From Hydrogenophaga sp. SL48 (GTDB lineage Bacteria > Pseudomonadota > Gammaproteobacteria > Burkholderiales > Burkholderiaceae_C): a stretch of 64,000 bases of DNA. Positions 50,716-59,187 of the stretch are shown here, one piece after another (positions within the stretch are counted from its first letter, which is position 1; each line of letters opens with the position of its first letter). The position numbers were made by a program, and so were the translations under genes. The DNA lies in the NCBI RefSeq assembly GCF_021729865.1, contig NZ_CP063400.1:124001-188000 (forward strand), read 5' to 3'. The notes below the pieces were generated by a model. It saw nothing but the letters and a program-made list of their open reading frames with translations, was not told where the DNA came from and made no database searches.

Positions 50716-52380
50716 TCATGCCGGGGCTTCCCCGTTGACCCAGCTCTTGACGATGTTGGCCACGGCCATCGGGTTTTCCAGGGCCAGGCGTTTCGCGTCG
50801 GCCAGGCGCTGGTTCTCGGCAGGCATCGGCAGGCCCGGGCGCTCGGGTGCCTCGTTGAGCACGGCATTGAGCTGGGGCGGTTTGGCGTTGCTCTCGGGTT
50901 TCGGCAGCGCCGGTGCCCGCATCATCTTCAGGCCCGGGCGCACCAGACCCATCAGCACCAGCAGCGCCATGCCCAGCATGCCGACCGGCCAGGCCATGCT
51001 GCGCGCCAGCTCCATGTTGTCCGGGTTCTTCCACCAGGCCTGTGGCACCTCTTCGACCGGCTTGGCGATGTTGAACACCGCGTTGACCACGTTGACCGAG
51101 TCACCCCGTTCCTTGTTGAAGCCGATGGTCTCGCGCACCAGGGCGGTCATCTGCTCCAGCTGCTCGGGCGGGATCGCGCTGGTGATGGCCTTGCCCGTCT
51201 TGTCGGTGATGCTGCGGTGGTTCACCACCACGGCGGCGGTCAGGCGTCGCACCGTGCCGCTGGCCTCGCGCACCACCTTGACCGTCTTGTCGATCTCGTA
51301 GTTGATGACCGATTCCTTGCGCGTCGTGCCGCTCTTGTCGCCGTTGCCGGCCACGCCCAGCGGGGCGGCGGCGCCGTTGATGGGCGCGGTGCCGGTGGCG
51401 GGCGGCTGGTTGGTGGTGGCGCCGGGCACGCCCGCGGGCTGCGCGACGGCGGGTGAGCCGTCTTCGATCAGCTGCTGGCTGCGCACCGTGCCGGGCTCGG
51501 CGCCCTGGTTGGGTTTGTGCTGCTCGGAGGTGGACTCCACCAGCGAAAAGTCGACGTCGGCGCTGACCTGGGCCTTCACGTTGCCCACGCCCACGAGCGG
51601 CTCGATCATGTCGAGGATGCGGCGGGTGTAGAGCTGCTCCATCTGCTGCACGTACTGCAGCTTCTGCGTGTCGGCGCCCTGGGCCTGGCCCTCGGGCGTG
51701 GCCGACAGCAGGTTGCCGGCGTCGTCCACGATGCTCACGGCCTTGGGGTTCATCTCGGGCACGCTGGACGCCACCAGGTGCACGATGCCGGCGACCTGCG
51801 CCTTGTCCAGGGTGCGGCCGGGGTGCAGCGTGAGCAGCACCGAGGCGCTGGGTTTCTGCTGTTCGCGGAAGAAGCCGTTCTGGTTGGGCAGCGCGAGGTG
51901 GATGCGCGCGGCCTGCACCGACGAGAGCGACTGGATCGAGCGGGTCAGTTCGCCTTCGAGGCCGCGCTGGAAGGTCAGGCGCTCCTGGAACTGGGTCATG
52001 CCGAAGCGGTTGGCTTCCATCAGCTCGAAGCCGTTGACCGAGCCCTTGGGCAGGCCCTGGGAGGCCAGGCGCAGGCGCGTGTCGTGCACCTTGTCGCTGG
52101 GCACCATGATCGCGCCGCCACCCTCTGTGTACTTGTAGGGCACGTTCATCGTGGTGAGCTGCGCGATGATGGCGCCGCCGTCCTTGTCGTTCAGGTTGGC
52201 GTAGAGCACCTTCCAGTCGGGCTGCTGCCCCATGAAAAACAGCGCGATCGCGATCACCAGCAGGCCGAAGGCACCCAGGCCGAGCTTGATCTTCTGGGCT
52301 TTCTCCATGCCCGACAGGCCGGCGCTCAGGGCGTTGCGGCTCACGGGCTGCATGTCCAGTTCGGCGACGGTGTTGCTCAT
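50716..52380 (-). CDS. fliF: Flagellar M-ring protein FliF
   Basis: A 554-residue MS-ring protein with transmembrane helices near residues 30-50 (LGLGAFGLLVIAIALFFMGQ) and 440-460, and the periplasmic ring-building motifs (YKYTEGGGAIMVPSDKVHDT, VQAARIHLALPNQNGFF). First gene of fliFGHIJK, divergent from fliE. Confidence 0.97.
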   Translation of the reverse strand: MSNTVAELDMQPVSRNALSAGLSGMEKAQKIKLGLGAFGLLVIAIALFFMGQQPDWKVLYANLNDKDGGAIIAQLTTMNVPYKYTEGGGAIMVPSDKVHDTRLRLASQGLPKGSVNGFELMEANRFGMTQFQERLTFQRGLEGELTRSIQSLSSVQAARIHLALPNQNGFFREQQKPSASVLLTLHPGRTLDKAQVAGIVHLVASSVPEMNPKAVSIVDDAGNLLSATPEGQAQGADTQKLQYVQQMEQLYTRRILDMIEPLVGVGNVKAQVSADVDFSLVESTSEQHKPNQGAEPGTVRSQQLIEDGSPAVAQPAGVPGATTNQPPATGTAPINGAAAPLGVAGNGDKSGTTRKESVINYEIDKTVKVVREASGTVRRLTAAVVVNHRSITDKTGKAITSAIPPEQLEQMTALVRETIGFNKERGDSVNVVNAVFNIAKPVEEVPQAWWKNPDNMELARSMAWPVGMLGMALLVLMGLVRPGLKMMRAPALPKPESNAKPPQLNAVLNEAPERPGLPMPAENQRLADAKRLALENPMAVANIVKSWVNGEAPA

Positions 52381-52437
52381 GGCGGGAAAGGGCTCGGTGG
52401 TGGTTCGGCAAAGGGGGCATCACCCCCGTTGCGACCG

Positions 52438-52499
52438 ATTATTCGGCCCCGGCCCTTCGCGCATAGCGATGAAAAGGCCGGCGTTTGACCCCTTATTCC
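52438..52499. promoter_or_regulatory. Candidate FlhDC boxes in the fliF-fliE divergent promoter region
   Basis: Minus strand GAATAAG (within 52492-52499) and CGCTAT (52461-52468) lie 23 bp apart, against 12 bp in the fliL region, i.e. one helical turn more. A further GAATAAT is at 52438-52445. The region would serve both fliF and fliE. Confidence 0.35.
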
Positions 52500-52561
52500 C
52501 GGTGCGCCGCGGCGGGCGCTTCACTAGCATCAAAGCCTGTACTTTTGTGAAGGAAGCCGCC

Positions 52562-52882
52562 ATGGACCTGCGAATCAATGCCCTGCCCAGCCAGGCCCTG
52601 ACCGGCGTGGGCCAGACCGCGATGAAACGACCCGCCTCGGGCGCGGTGGGGGGCGTGGGCGGTGGTTTTGCCGACAACTTCAAGAGCGCGCTGGACTCGG
52701 TCAGCAAGGCCCAGAACGACGCCTCGCGCCTTCAGAACGAGGTCCAGAAAGGCAATCCCAACGTCAGCCTGGAAGAAACCATGCTCGCGATGCAGAAGTC
52801 GCAGATCGGTTTCCAGGCCACCTTGCATGTGCGCAACCGCATGGTTCAGGCTTACACGGACATCATGAACATGTCTGTTTGA
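52562..52882 (+). CDS. fliE: Flagellar hook-basal body protein FliE
   Basis: A 106-residue FliE, the normal size: NFKSALDSVSKAQNDASRLQ and the C-terminal MLAMQKSQIGFQATLHVRNR MVQAYTDIMNM are the family signature. It joins the MS-ring to the rod. Divergent from fliF and preceded by GAAGGAAG. Confidence 0.95.
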   Translation: MDLRINALPSQALTGVGQTAMKRPASGAVGGVGGGFADNFKSALDSVSKAQNDASRLQNEVQKGNPNVSLEETMLAMQKSQIGFQATLHVRNRMVQAYTDIMNMSV

Positions 52883-52883
52883 C

Positions 52884-52972
52884 TCCCCCCGCGCCGCGCC
52901 CAAGGGCGCGTCACCCCCCAGGGGGCGATGCGAGCGGCCCGGCGGAGCCGGTTCCGCCGCATCCTGAGATGA
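52884..52972. repeat. Post-stop intergenic repeat, copy after fliE
   Basis: CTCCCCCCGCGCCGCGCCC, GCGTCACCCCCCAGGGGGCG, GCGGCCCGGCGGAGCCGGTT. Starts two bases after the fliE stop, sense relative to fliE; forms an inverted pair with the copy after fliT. Confidence 0.75.
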
Positions 52973-52999
52973 AGACATTTCGCGCCGGAGGGGAAGTTG

Positions 53000-53085
53000 A
53001 TCCCAGGGCACCGCGGACCCGGCTTTGCCGGGCCGCCAGTGCCGCCCCCTGGGGGTGACGCCGCAGGCGGCGCGGGGGGAGCATG
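53000..53085. repeat. Post-stop intergenic repeat, copy after fliT
   Basis: CACCGCGGACCCGGCTTTGC, CGGGCCGCCAGTGCCGCCCCC, TGGGGGTGACGCCGCAGGCG, GCGCGGGGGGAG, next to the fliT stop. Sense relative to fliT. Confidence 0.75.
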
Positions 53086-53379
53086 TCAATGGACTGACTT
53101 GGCGTCCATCAATTGCTCTAGATCGCTGAGCCAGGGTTCTGCGAGCACGCGGATCTCGGCGTCGGCGCGCAGGATGCGGTGCATGATGCGGGTCTTTTCC
53201 TTGCGCTCGTCGGGGGCCAGCGCCACGCTGCGCGACTTGTGGCGCAGCTGGGCGATGAGCACGGCACAGGTGCCTTCGAGGTGGACGATCTGGTCCCAGT
53301 TTTCGGTCTGGGCCGCTTCCAGCATTTTCTGGCTCGCGTTCTCGATGGCTTTGTAGTAGTCCAGCAAACTGTGCTCCAT
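53086..53379 (-). CDS. fliT: FliT-like flagellar protein
   Basis: A 97-residue helical protein. Size and position directly after fliS identify it as FliT, the chaperone of FliD and modulator of FlhDC in enterics. Segment LLDYYKAIENASQKMLEAAQ and the helical KTRIMHRILRADAEIRVLAE fit; sequence conservation in the family is low, so the position is the main evidence. Two bases separate its start from the fliS stop. Confidence 0.82.
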   Translation of the reverse strand: MEHSLLDYYKAIENASQKMLEAAQTENWDQIVHLEGTCAVLIAQLRHKSRSVALAPDERKEKTRIMHRILRADAEIRVLAEPWLSDLEQLMDAKSVH

Positions 53380-53381
53380 GG

Positions 53382-53816
53382 TCAGGCTCCCTGGCCCAGG
53401 ACGGGCTGAAGGTGGGCGGGCCGCTGGCCCTTGATCTGCTTCCAGGAGTCGGCCACGGGCTCGATCAGCCGCGCCACCTCTTCCAGTGCTTTTTCGTCGT
53501 TGCGCAGGTTGGCCTGCGTCAGGCGCAGCGTGCTGTAGCTGTAGAGCTGGCGCAGGTTGGCGGCGATGTCCCCGCCTTCACGCAGGTTCAGACCCGCCTT
53601 GAGACCTTCTTCCAGGATGCGCACGGCCTTGCCGAGGGACGCGCCCTTGGCCACCGTGTCGCCGCGGCTCATGGCGCCGCGGGCTTCGGCGATCGACTGC
53701 AGCAGCGCGTCGTAGAGCAAACCCACCAGGGTGTGGGGGTCGGCGCTTTGCACGCTGGTTTCGACGGCAACGCGTTTGTAGGCGGAGGCGGCGCGGGAGT
53801 GGACCGAGGTGAACAT
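53382..53816 (-). CDS. fliS: Flagellin export chaperone FliS
   Basis: A 144-residue helical chaperone: AYKRVAVETSVQSADPHTLV then GLLYDALLQSIAEARGAMSR is the FliS signature. It binds the flagellin C-terminus before export. The start at 53816 (MFTSVHSRAASAYK) is the family norm; an upstream frame would overlap fliD's 3' end region. Confidence 0.93.
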   Translation of the reverse strand: MFTSVHSRAASAYKRVAVETSVQSADPHTLVGLLYDALLQSIAEARGAMSRGDTVAKGASLGKAVRILEEGLKAGLNLREGGDIAANLRQLYSYSTLRLTQANLRNDEKALEEVARLIEPVADSWKQIKGQRPAHLQPVLGQGA

Positions 53817-53896
53817 GGTGTCAATTCCTTGTTGCTGATGCTTTTTTTTATCGGCATCGGCGCCCGGGACTGTAGTACTTGACGTGTTCATTTGCG

Positions 53897-55312
53897 TCAG
53901 CCTTTGTTCCACATCGAAATCTGCTGGCTGACGAAGGCGCTCAGGCTGTTGAGCTTGCCCACGGAGGCGTCCATGGCGTTGTATTGGGCCAGCAGGCGCT
54001 TCTCGGAGCGCGCGGCTTTGTCGTTGACGCGCTCCTGATCCAGGGTGTTGCGTTTGATCGAGGCCTGGAGGGCGTCGGTCTTGTTGGTCACCGTGCCATC
54101 GGAGTCGATCAGGCCTTCCGCAAAGGTCTTGATCTTCCATCCGAAGCCGACCGCCGTGGGGTCGCTGCCGGTGGTGGTGAACAGGGCCTTGAGGTCGTCG
54201 AGGTTGTCCAGTGCCGCGCCCATCTTCGTCGCGTCGATCTCCAGCTTGCCACCGGATTTCAGCTCGATGCCGACGTCGGACAGGCGGCTGTAGGGCGTGC
54301 TGCTGGAAACGGATCGCATCATGCCGCGCAGGGCGTTCTGCAGGCCCACCGTGGTGGAGTCGCCTTGCAGCGGGCCGGCGGTCTTGGTGGCCTCGTCGTA
54401 GCGGGTGGCCGTGGCCAGCGTGGTGTTGAGCGTGTTGTACGCGTCGACGAAGGCCTTGACGTTGGCGCTGATGGCCGCGGTGTCGTTGCTGACGTCGATC
54501 TCCACCGGTCCCGTGGTTTCCTGGCTGAGCTGCAGCGTCATGCCCGGCAGCGTGTCGCTGAGCGTGTTGCTGGCCGAGCTGATGCTCACGTTGTTGATCG
54601 TGGCCAGGGCGTTCTCGGCGTTTTGCGAACGCGACATGCCGTTGGCGTTGCCCACGCTGAAGGCCAGGCGCGAGAGACCGCCAGCGTCCGTGTCCTGGCC
54701 GTCGTCGTCGGCGACCGTGATGCGAAAGGCATTTTCTTCGCCGGTCTCTTTCGAGCGCATCAGCAGGCGTTCACCCGAGGCGTCCTTGAGCACCGTGGCG
54801 CTCACGCCGGCGCCGGACTCGTTGATCTTGGCCGCGATCTTGGCCAGCGTGTCATCGCCCGCGTCGATGTCGATCGTGACCGGCGTGCCGCTGCCGGCCG
54901 CAAAGCTGCTGCCGCTCCATTGGCCGAGTTCGATGGTCATGCTGCCCGTGCCCATGGCGGTGCCGGCGGGCACGGCGGCGGAGGAGGTGGACTGGGCTTT
55001 GGCCAGGTTCTGCACCTCCATGGTGATCGAGGTGGCGGGCGCGCCGGCCTTGACCGTCACGCCGATGGCCAAGGGGTTGGACGAGGTGGCCTTGACGGCG
55101 TCCCAGCCGGTGTTCTTGGACAGCTTGGCCGTCGCATCGCCCAGCGCCGCCACCTGCGACTTGATGGTGCCCATGGTCGAGAGCCTGGTCTGGAAGGACG
55201 TGGCCTGCGACTTGAGCTGGGTCAGGGGCGCCTTCTCCAGCGCGACGAGCTGCGAGACGATGCTCTGGATGTCCAGGCCGCTGGCGATGCCTGGTGAAGA
55301 GATGCTGGCCAT
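53897..55312 (-). CDS. fliD: Flagellar filament cap protein FliD
   Basis: A 471-residue capping protein. The N-terminal SPGIASGLDIQSIVSQLVAL is the hook-associated-protein-2 signature; the C-terminal domain ends with helices such as DQERVNDKAARSEKRLLAQY and a final LSAFVSQQISMWNK. It caps the filament and promotes flagellin folding. It lies downstream of fliC with a strong hairpin between them. Confidence 0.95.
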   Translation of the reverse strand: MASISSPGIASGLDIQSIVSQLVALEKAPLTQLKSQATSFQTRLSTMGTIKSQVAALGDATAKLSKNTGWDAVKATSSNPLAIGVTVKAGAPATSITMEVQNLAKAQSTSSAAVPAGTAMGTGSMTIELGQWSGSSFAAGSGTPVTIDIDAGDDTLAKIAAKINESGAGVSATVLKDASGERLLMRSKETGEENAFRITVADDDGQDTDAGGLSRLAFSVGNANGMSRSQNAENALATINNVSISSASNTLSDTLPGMTLQLSQETTGPVEIDVSNDTAAISANVKAFVDAYNTLNTTLATATRYDEATKTAGPLQGDSTTVGLQNALRGMMRSVSSSTPYSRLSDVGIELKSGGKLEIDATKMGAALDNLDDLKALFTTTGSDPTAVGFGWKIKTFAEGLIDSDGTVTNKTDALQASIKRNTLDQERVNDKAARSEKRLLAQYNAMDASVGKLNSLSAFVSQQISMWNKG

Positions 55313-55338
55313 GGGAGCTCCTTGTCATCCACGACGGG

Positions 55339-55377
55339 ATGTACCCATCGCACGCGGGCTGCATGCGATGGGTACAT
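55339..55377. terminator. Strong hairpin between fliC and fliD
   Basis: ATGTACCCATCGCA (55339-55352) pairs perfectly with 55364-55377 around an 11-base loop. It is followed in the minus direction by no U-tract, so it may be an mRNA-stabilising or attenuating structure that sets flagellin above cap protein levels. The remainder of 55378-55463 has a second, shorter stem GGCACC/GGTGCC. Confidence 0.5.
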
Positions 55378-55463
55378 GCCTCGAAAGACAACGCGGCGGG
55401 GCACCGGGGTGCCGCCGCCGCCGTCCCGCCACACCCGGGGGTGTGACGGATCGGTGTTGTGAA

Positions 55464-56288
55464 TCAACGCAGCAGGGACAGCACGCCCTGGGGCAGCTGG
55501 TTGGCCTGGGCGATCATCGCCGTGCCGGCCTGTTGCAGGATCTGGCCACGCGACAGGTTCGAGGTTTCCACCGCGAAGTCCGCGTCCATGATCCGGCCGC
55601 GGGAAGCCGCGAGGTTCTCGGACGACACCTGCAGGTTGGAGATCACCGAGTCGAAGCGGTTCTGCTTGGCACCGAAGGACGCACGGGCGGTCGTCACTTC
55701 GTCGATGGCGGCGTCCAGGTCGTCCATGGCGGCCAGCGCGTTGGTGCGGGTGCCCACGCCACCGGCCACGACGGCCGTGATGCCCGAACCGGCGGTCAGG
55801 TTGGTCGTGTTGATCGCGATCTGGTCGGTGGTCACGTTGTCGGCGCCGACCTGGAAGGACAGACCGGCGGAGGCGTTCAGCAGGTTGGTGCCGTTGAACT
55901 TGGTGCCTTCCAGCACGCGGGTCACTTCCAGTGCCAGTTCCTGGTATTCCTCGTCGAGGTTGGCGCGGTCGGCATCGGAGTTGGAACCGTTGGCCGACTG
56001 CACGGCGAGTTCACGCATGCGCTGCAGCGAGTCACCCACCTTGCCCAGTGCACCTTCAGCGGTCTGCGCCAGGGAGATGCCGTCGTTGGCGTTGCGGATC
56101 GCCACGTTCATGCCCTTGACCTGCGCGTTCATGCGCTCGGCAATGGCCAGACCGGCGGCGTCGTCCTTGGCGGTGTTCACACGCAGACCCGAAGACAGGC
56201 GCTGCATGGAGGTGGACAGGGAACCGGCCGACTGGGCCAAATTGCGTTGTGCATTCAGAGACTGCACGTTGGTGTTGATGGTGCTCAT
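55464..56288 (-). CDS. fliC: Flagellin FliC
   Basis: A 274-residue flagellin: [20 protein letters not shown] at the N-terminus and [12 protein letters not shown] at the C-terminus are the conserved D0 ends. It is short, with little of the variable D2/D3 domains, as is common in Comamonadaceae. It has a long leader (about 170 bases) and a sigma-28 promoter. Confidence 0.97.
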   Translation of the reverse strand: MSTINTNVQSLNAQRNLAQSAGSLSTSMQRLSSGLRVNTAKDDAAGLAIAERMNAQVKGMNVAIRNANDGISLAQTAEGALGKVGDSLQRMRELAVQSANGSNSDADRANLDEEYQELALEVTRVLEGTKFNGTNLLNASAGLSFQVGADNVTTDQIAINTTNLTAGSGITAVVAGGVGTRTNALAAMDDLDAAIDEVTTARASFGAKQNRFDSVISNLQVSSENLAASRGRIMDADFAVETSNLSRGQILQQAGTAMIAQANQLPQGVLSLLR

Positions 56289-56467
56289 CGTTAACTCCTA
56301 AAAAATTGAACAATTAATCCGGCATTGCTGCCAATCTCAACGCCAGCCTGTCGGCTGGCCGCCATGACCGGATGCTGGTGGCGTGCCGGTTGAGCCCTGG
56401 GACCCCTGACCGTCTCGCCGCTTTGCTTTGCCGGACGACGAACCTTTTTAGAAGTTCGTTGAGTTCA
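56289..56467 (-). other. Long untranslated leader of fliC
   Basis: About 175 bp between the sigma-28 promoter and the fliC ATG. No gene. Long leaders on flagellin mRNA often carry translation control; I see no strong hairpin beyond short stems. Confidence 0.4.
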
Positions 56468-56494
56468 ATTTCGGTGGTCCCGCCATATTCTTTA
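56468..56494 (-). promoter_or_regulatory. Sigma-28 promoter of fliC
   Basis: Minus strand TAAAGAAT-N11-ACCGAAAT, close to TAAAGTTT-N11-GCCGATAA with exact spacing. The best sigma-28 match in the window. Confidence 0.7.
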
Positions 56495-56808
56495 GCCCTG
56501 CAACACATTGAAATGGTTTGAATAACGTGGGAGGCGCGCCCCAGTTCTTGCCTTAGTCGGCGCGGGACACGAAACCTTGAGGACGCATTTCGCGGGTCGT
56601 CGGGCGGGGAGCAGGCCCGCACGGGCGGGACCGGAATGCATACCAACGATGTAAGAAGAAGCCTGACAAGGCGCCGGTGCTCGCCTGACAGGCCAAACAG
56701 CCATTCGCCGATTCAAGAAATTTTTACGCTCGACACAATTACACACATCGGTCAGCAGATGTAAGCACCCCGCCCGCATCGATGACCCGGAACCGCAAGG
56801 AGCACCCC
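56495..56808. other. Divergent intergenic region upstream of flhDC
   Basis: About 314 bp between the fliC promoter and flhD. It holds the flhDC promoter region: A/T-rich around AAATTTTTACGC and CACAATTACACACATC (about 56717-56750). I see no clear sigma-54 or CRP site. The start of flhD is preceded by AAGGAG. Confidence 0.45.
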
Positions 56809-57147
56809 ATGGACAGCGAACAACTTTTGGCCGAAATCCGCGAAGCCAATCTGACCTACCTGATGCTGGCCCAGAACCTGATCCGTCGGGACCGCGCCGA
56901 AGCCCTGTACCGCCTGGGTCTCACCGAAGAAGCGGCCGACCTGCTGGGCATGTTGTCCACGGCCCAGCTGCTGAAGATCGCGTCGAGCAACATGTTGCTG
57001 TGCCGCTTCCGCGTGGACGACGACCTGGTGTGGAACCTGCTGACCAGCCACAACGTGAAGAAGGTGGACAACACCACCACCACGCAGCTGCACGCGTCCA
57101 TCCTGATGGCCGGGAAGTTTGCGGAATCCATGAGCACGGCTCACTGA
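56809..57147 (+). CDS. flhD: Flagellar master regulator FlhD
   Basis: A 112-residue FlhD: LLAEIREANLTYLMLAQNLI, then RRDRAEALYRLGLTEEAADL and NMLLCRFRVDD. It forms the FlhD4C2 activator of early flagellar genes. The ATG at 56809 (MDSEQLLAEIRE) is preferred to one nine codons upstream because it has AAGGAGCACCCC before it and matches FlhD length. A repeat copy separates it from flhC. Confidence 0.92.
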   Translation: MDSEQLLAEIREANLTYLMLAQNLIRRDRAEALYRLGLTEEAADLLGMLSTAQLLKIASSNMLLCRFRVDDDLVWNLLTSHNVKKVDNTTTTQLHASILMAGKFAESMSTAH

Positions 57148-57150
57148 TTG

Positions 57151-57236
57151 ACACCCCCCGCGCCGCCTGCGGCGTCACCCCCCGGGGGGCGGCGCTGGTG
57201 GCCCGGCGAAGCCGGTTCCTCGGCGCCCTGGGTGAA
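57151..57236. repeat. Post-stop intergenic repeat, copy after flhD
   Basis: ACACCCCCCGCGCCGCCTGC, GGCGTCACCCCCCGGGGGGC, GGCCCGGCGAAGCCGGTTCC. Starts four bases after the flhD stop, sense relative to flhD, and separates two genes that normally are cotranslated. Confidence 0.75.
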
Positions 57237-57283
57237 GGCACTTCTCCCGTTGCAGTTTTTCTCTTTCGTATCGGAGTCAGATC

Positions 57284-57823
57284 ATGGCCACGCAGAAAAG
57301 CATCTTGAACGAATCGCGTGACATCGAGCGCGCGGTGGCTTTGATCCAGCTGGGTGCGCGCCTGCAGGTGCTGGAGTACGAAACCAGCCTGTCGTACGAG
57401 CGCCTGCTGCGCCTGTACAAGGAAGTGGCGGGCAAGAGCCCGTCCAAAGGCCAGTTGCCTTTCTCCACCGACTGGTTCCTGACCTGGCAGCCGAACATCC
57501 ATGCCTCGCTGTTCCTGAACATCCACGAGTACCTGTCCAAGACCAGCGACCTCGAAGAGATCGACACGGTGATCAAGGCCTTCCGCCTCTACACCGAGCA
57601 GATGCAGGCCAGCGTGATCGAGCCCCTGCTGTCGGTGACGCGTGCCTGGCGCCTGGTGAAGTTCGTGGACACCGGCATGCTCACGCTGACCAAGTGCTCC
57701 TGCTGCGGCGGCAACTTCGTGACCGAGCCCTACGAGAACGCCAAGAACTTCGTCTGCGGCCTGTGCGAGCCACCGGCACGCGCCGGCAAGGGCAGTGCCA
57801 GCGGCGGCTTGAGGTTGCACTGA
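57284..57823 (+). CDS. flhC: Flagellar master regulator FlhC
   Basis: A 179-residue FlhC. NESRDIERAVALIQLGARLQ opens the protein; the zinc-binding Cys cluster is CSCCGGNFV and FVCGLCEPP. The start at 57284 (MATQKSILNE) follows a 136-bp gap after flhD. Together with FlhD it activates class II flagellar genes. Confidence 0.93.
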   Translation: MATQKSILNESRDIERAVALIQLGARLQVLEYETSLSYERLLRLYKEVAGKSPSKGQLPFSTDWFLTWQPNIHASLFLNIHEYLSKTSDLEEIDTVIKAFRLYTEQMQASVIEPLLSVTRAWRLVKFVDTGMLTLTKCSCCGGNFVTEPYENAKNFVCGLCEPPARAGKGSASGGLRLH

Positions 57824-57825
57824 TC

Positions 57826-57920
57826 CCCCCATCCCCCCGCGCCGCCTGCGGCGTCACCCCCCAGGGGGCAACGCGAGCGGCCCGGCGAAGCCGGTTCCGC
57901 CGCGTTCTGGGCTCGGGCAC
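57826..57920. repeat. Post-stop intergenic repeat, copy after flhC
   Basis: CCATCCCCCCGCGCCGCCTGC, GGCGTCACCCCCCAGGGGGC, GCGGCCCGGCGAAGCCGGTT. Starts three bases after the flhC stop, sense relative to flhC. Confidence 0.75.
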
Positions 57921-57973
57921 TTCGCGCCGGGGAGCCCTCTCATCACAACTGTTCTCCCTGTTGTCAAGCTTTG

Positions 57974-57999
57974 AAAAGGACCCCTCCGTGGGTCCTTTT
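57974..57999 (+). terminator. Rho-independent terminator after flhC
   Basis: AAAAGGACCC-ctccgt-GGGTCCTTTT: a perfect 10-bp stem with a run of T at the end. It ends the flhDC transcript before the motA promoter. Confidence 0.88.
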
Positions 58000-58016
58000 C
58001 GCGTTCATGGGGGGCT

Positions 58017-58043
58017 TCAATCGCCCCTAAAGTTGACCGATAG
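58017..58043 (+). promoter_or_regulatory. Candidate sigma-28 promoter of motAB-cheYZ
   Basis: TCAATCGC-N11-ACCGATAG, compared with TAAAGTTT-N11-GCCGATAA. Located just after the flhC terminator and about 155 bp before motA. Confidence 0.5.
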
Positions 58044-58097
58044 ATAGATCAGTTTCCAGATGCCTTTCCTGTGGTCGGACGCGGTGGCGCCGCTGGC

Positions 58098-58171
58098 CAG
58101 ACCCTCGCGGAACCGGCTTTGCCGGGCCGCAGAGGGCGCCCCTTGAGGGGTGACGCCGAAGGCGGCGCAGG
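58098..58171. repeat. Intergenic repeat copy upstream of motA (antisense)
   Basis: GGAACCGGCTTTGCCGGGCCG, GGGCGCCCCTTGAGGGGTGAC, GCCGAAGGCGGCGCAGGG. Opposite orientation to motA; pairs in inverted fashion with the copy after flhC. Confidence 0.7.
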
Positions 58172-58198
58172 GTGGGCTCATACACAGAGGTCAAGAGC

Positions 58199-59059
58199 AT
58201 GTTTGTCATTGTGGGTTTCCTGGTGTCGATGGCCTGCATCTTCGGCGTCTACATCGTGCACGGCGGCAACATCGGCGTGATCCTCAAGGCCTTGCCGTTC
58301 GAGCTGATCACCATCCTGGGCGCCGCGATGGGCGCGTTCGTGATGAACAACCAGATGAAGGTGGTCAAGGCGTCGTTCGCGGGCCTGGCCGGCTGCTTCA
58401 AGGGCAGCAAGTACACCAAGGCGCGTTACATGGAGCTGCTGGCCCTGCAGTTCGACATCCTGCAGAAAGCCCGCAAGGAAGGCCTGATGGCCATCGAGCA
58501 GGACGTGGAAAACCCCGACCAGTCGCCGCTGTTCAAGAAGTACCCGACCGTGGGCAGCGATCACCACGTGACCGAGTTCATCACCGACTACCTGCGCATG
58601 ATGGTCTCGGGCAACCTCAACGCGCACGAGATCGAGTCGCTCATGGACGCCGAGATCGAGACCCATCATCAGGAGGCGCACGCCCCCGTGGCCGCGATCG
58701 CCCGTCTCGCGGGCGGTCTGCCCGCTTTCGGCATCGTGGCCGCCGTGCTCGGCGTGGTGAACACCATGGGCTCGGTGGGCCAGCCGCCGGCGGTGCTCGG
58801 CGGCATGATCGGCTCGGCCCTGGTCGGCACCTTCCTCGGCATCCTGCTGGCCTATGGCGTGGTCGAACCCATGGGCGGCCTGATGGAACAGAAGATGGAA
58901 GAGAGTGGCAAGGAGTTCCTGTGCATCAAGACCACGCTGCTGGCCTCGATGCAAGGCTACGCACCCAGCACCGCCATCGAGTTCGGCCGCAAGGTGCTGT
59001 TCTCCGACGTGCGACCCAGTTTCATTGAACTGGAAGACCACGTGAAAGGCAAAAAGTGA
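58199..59059 (+). CDS. motA: Flagellar stator protein MotA
   Basis: A 286-residue stator protein with four transmembrane segments: FVIVGFLVSMACIFGVYIVH, PFELITILGAAMGAFVMNNQ, AGGLPAFGIVAAVLGVVNTM and GGMIGSALVGTFLGILLAYG. The cytoplasmic loop contains the charged torque residues. The ATG at 58199 follows AGAGGTCAAG. It forms the proton channel with MotB. Confidence 0.95.
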   Translation: MFVIVGFLVSMACIFGVYIVHGGNIGVILKALPFELITILGAAMGAFVMNNQMKVVKASFAGLAGCFKGSKYTKARYMELLALQFDILQKARKEGLMAIEQDVENPDQSPLFKKYPTVGSDHHVTEFITDYLRMMVSGNLNAHEIESLMDAEIETHHQEAHAPVAAIARLAGGLPAFGIVAAVLGVVNTMGSVGQPPAVLGGMIGSALVGTFLGILLAYGVVEPMGGLMEQKMEESGKEFLCIKTTLLASMQGYAPSTAIEFGRKVLFSDVRPSFIELEDHVKGKK

Positions 59060-59065
59060 GGAGGA

Positions 59066-59152
59066 CGAGCCACCCCCTGCGCCGCTGCGCGGCTCCCCCC
59101 TGGAAGGGGGGCGACAGCTTAGACCGGCAAAGCCGGATCTTCGCTGTCCCTG
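59066..59152. repeat. Post-stop intergenic repeat, copy after motA
   Basis: CCACCCCCTGCGCCGCTGCG, CGGCTCCCCCCTGGAAGGGGGG, GACCGGCAAAGCCGGATC. A variant with CCGGCAAAGCCGG; sense relative to motA. Confidence 0.65.
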
Positions 59153-59187
59153 GGTTGCGCCTCGCTCCGGAGCGCGTGACCTGTTCC

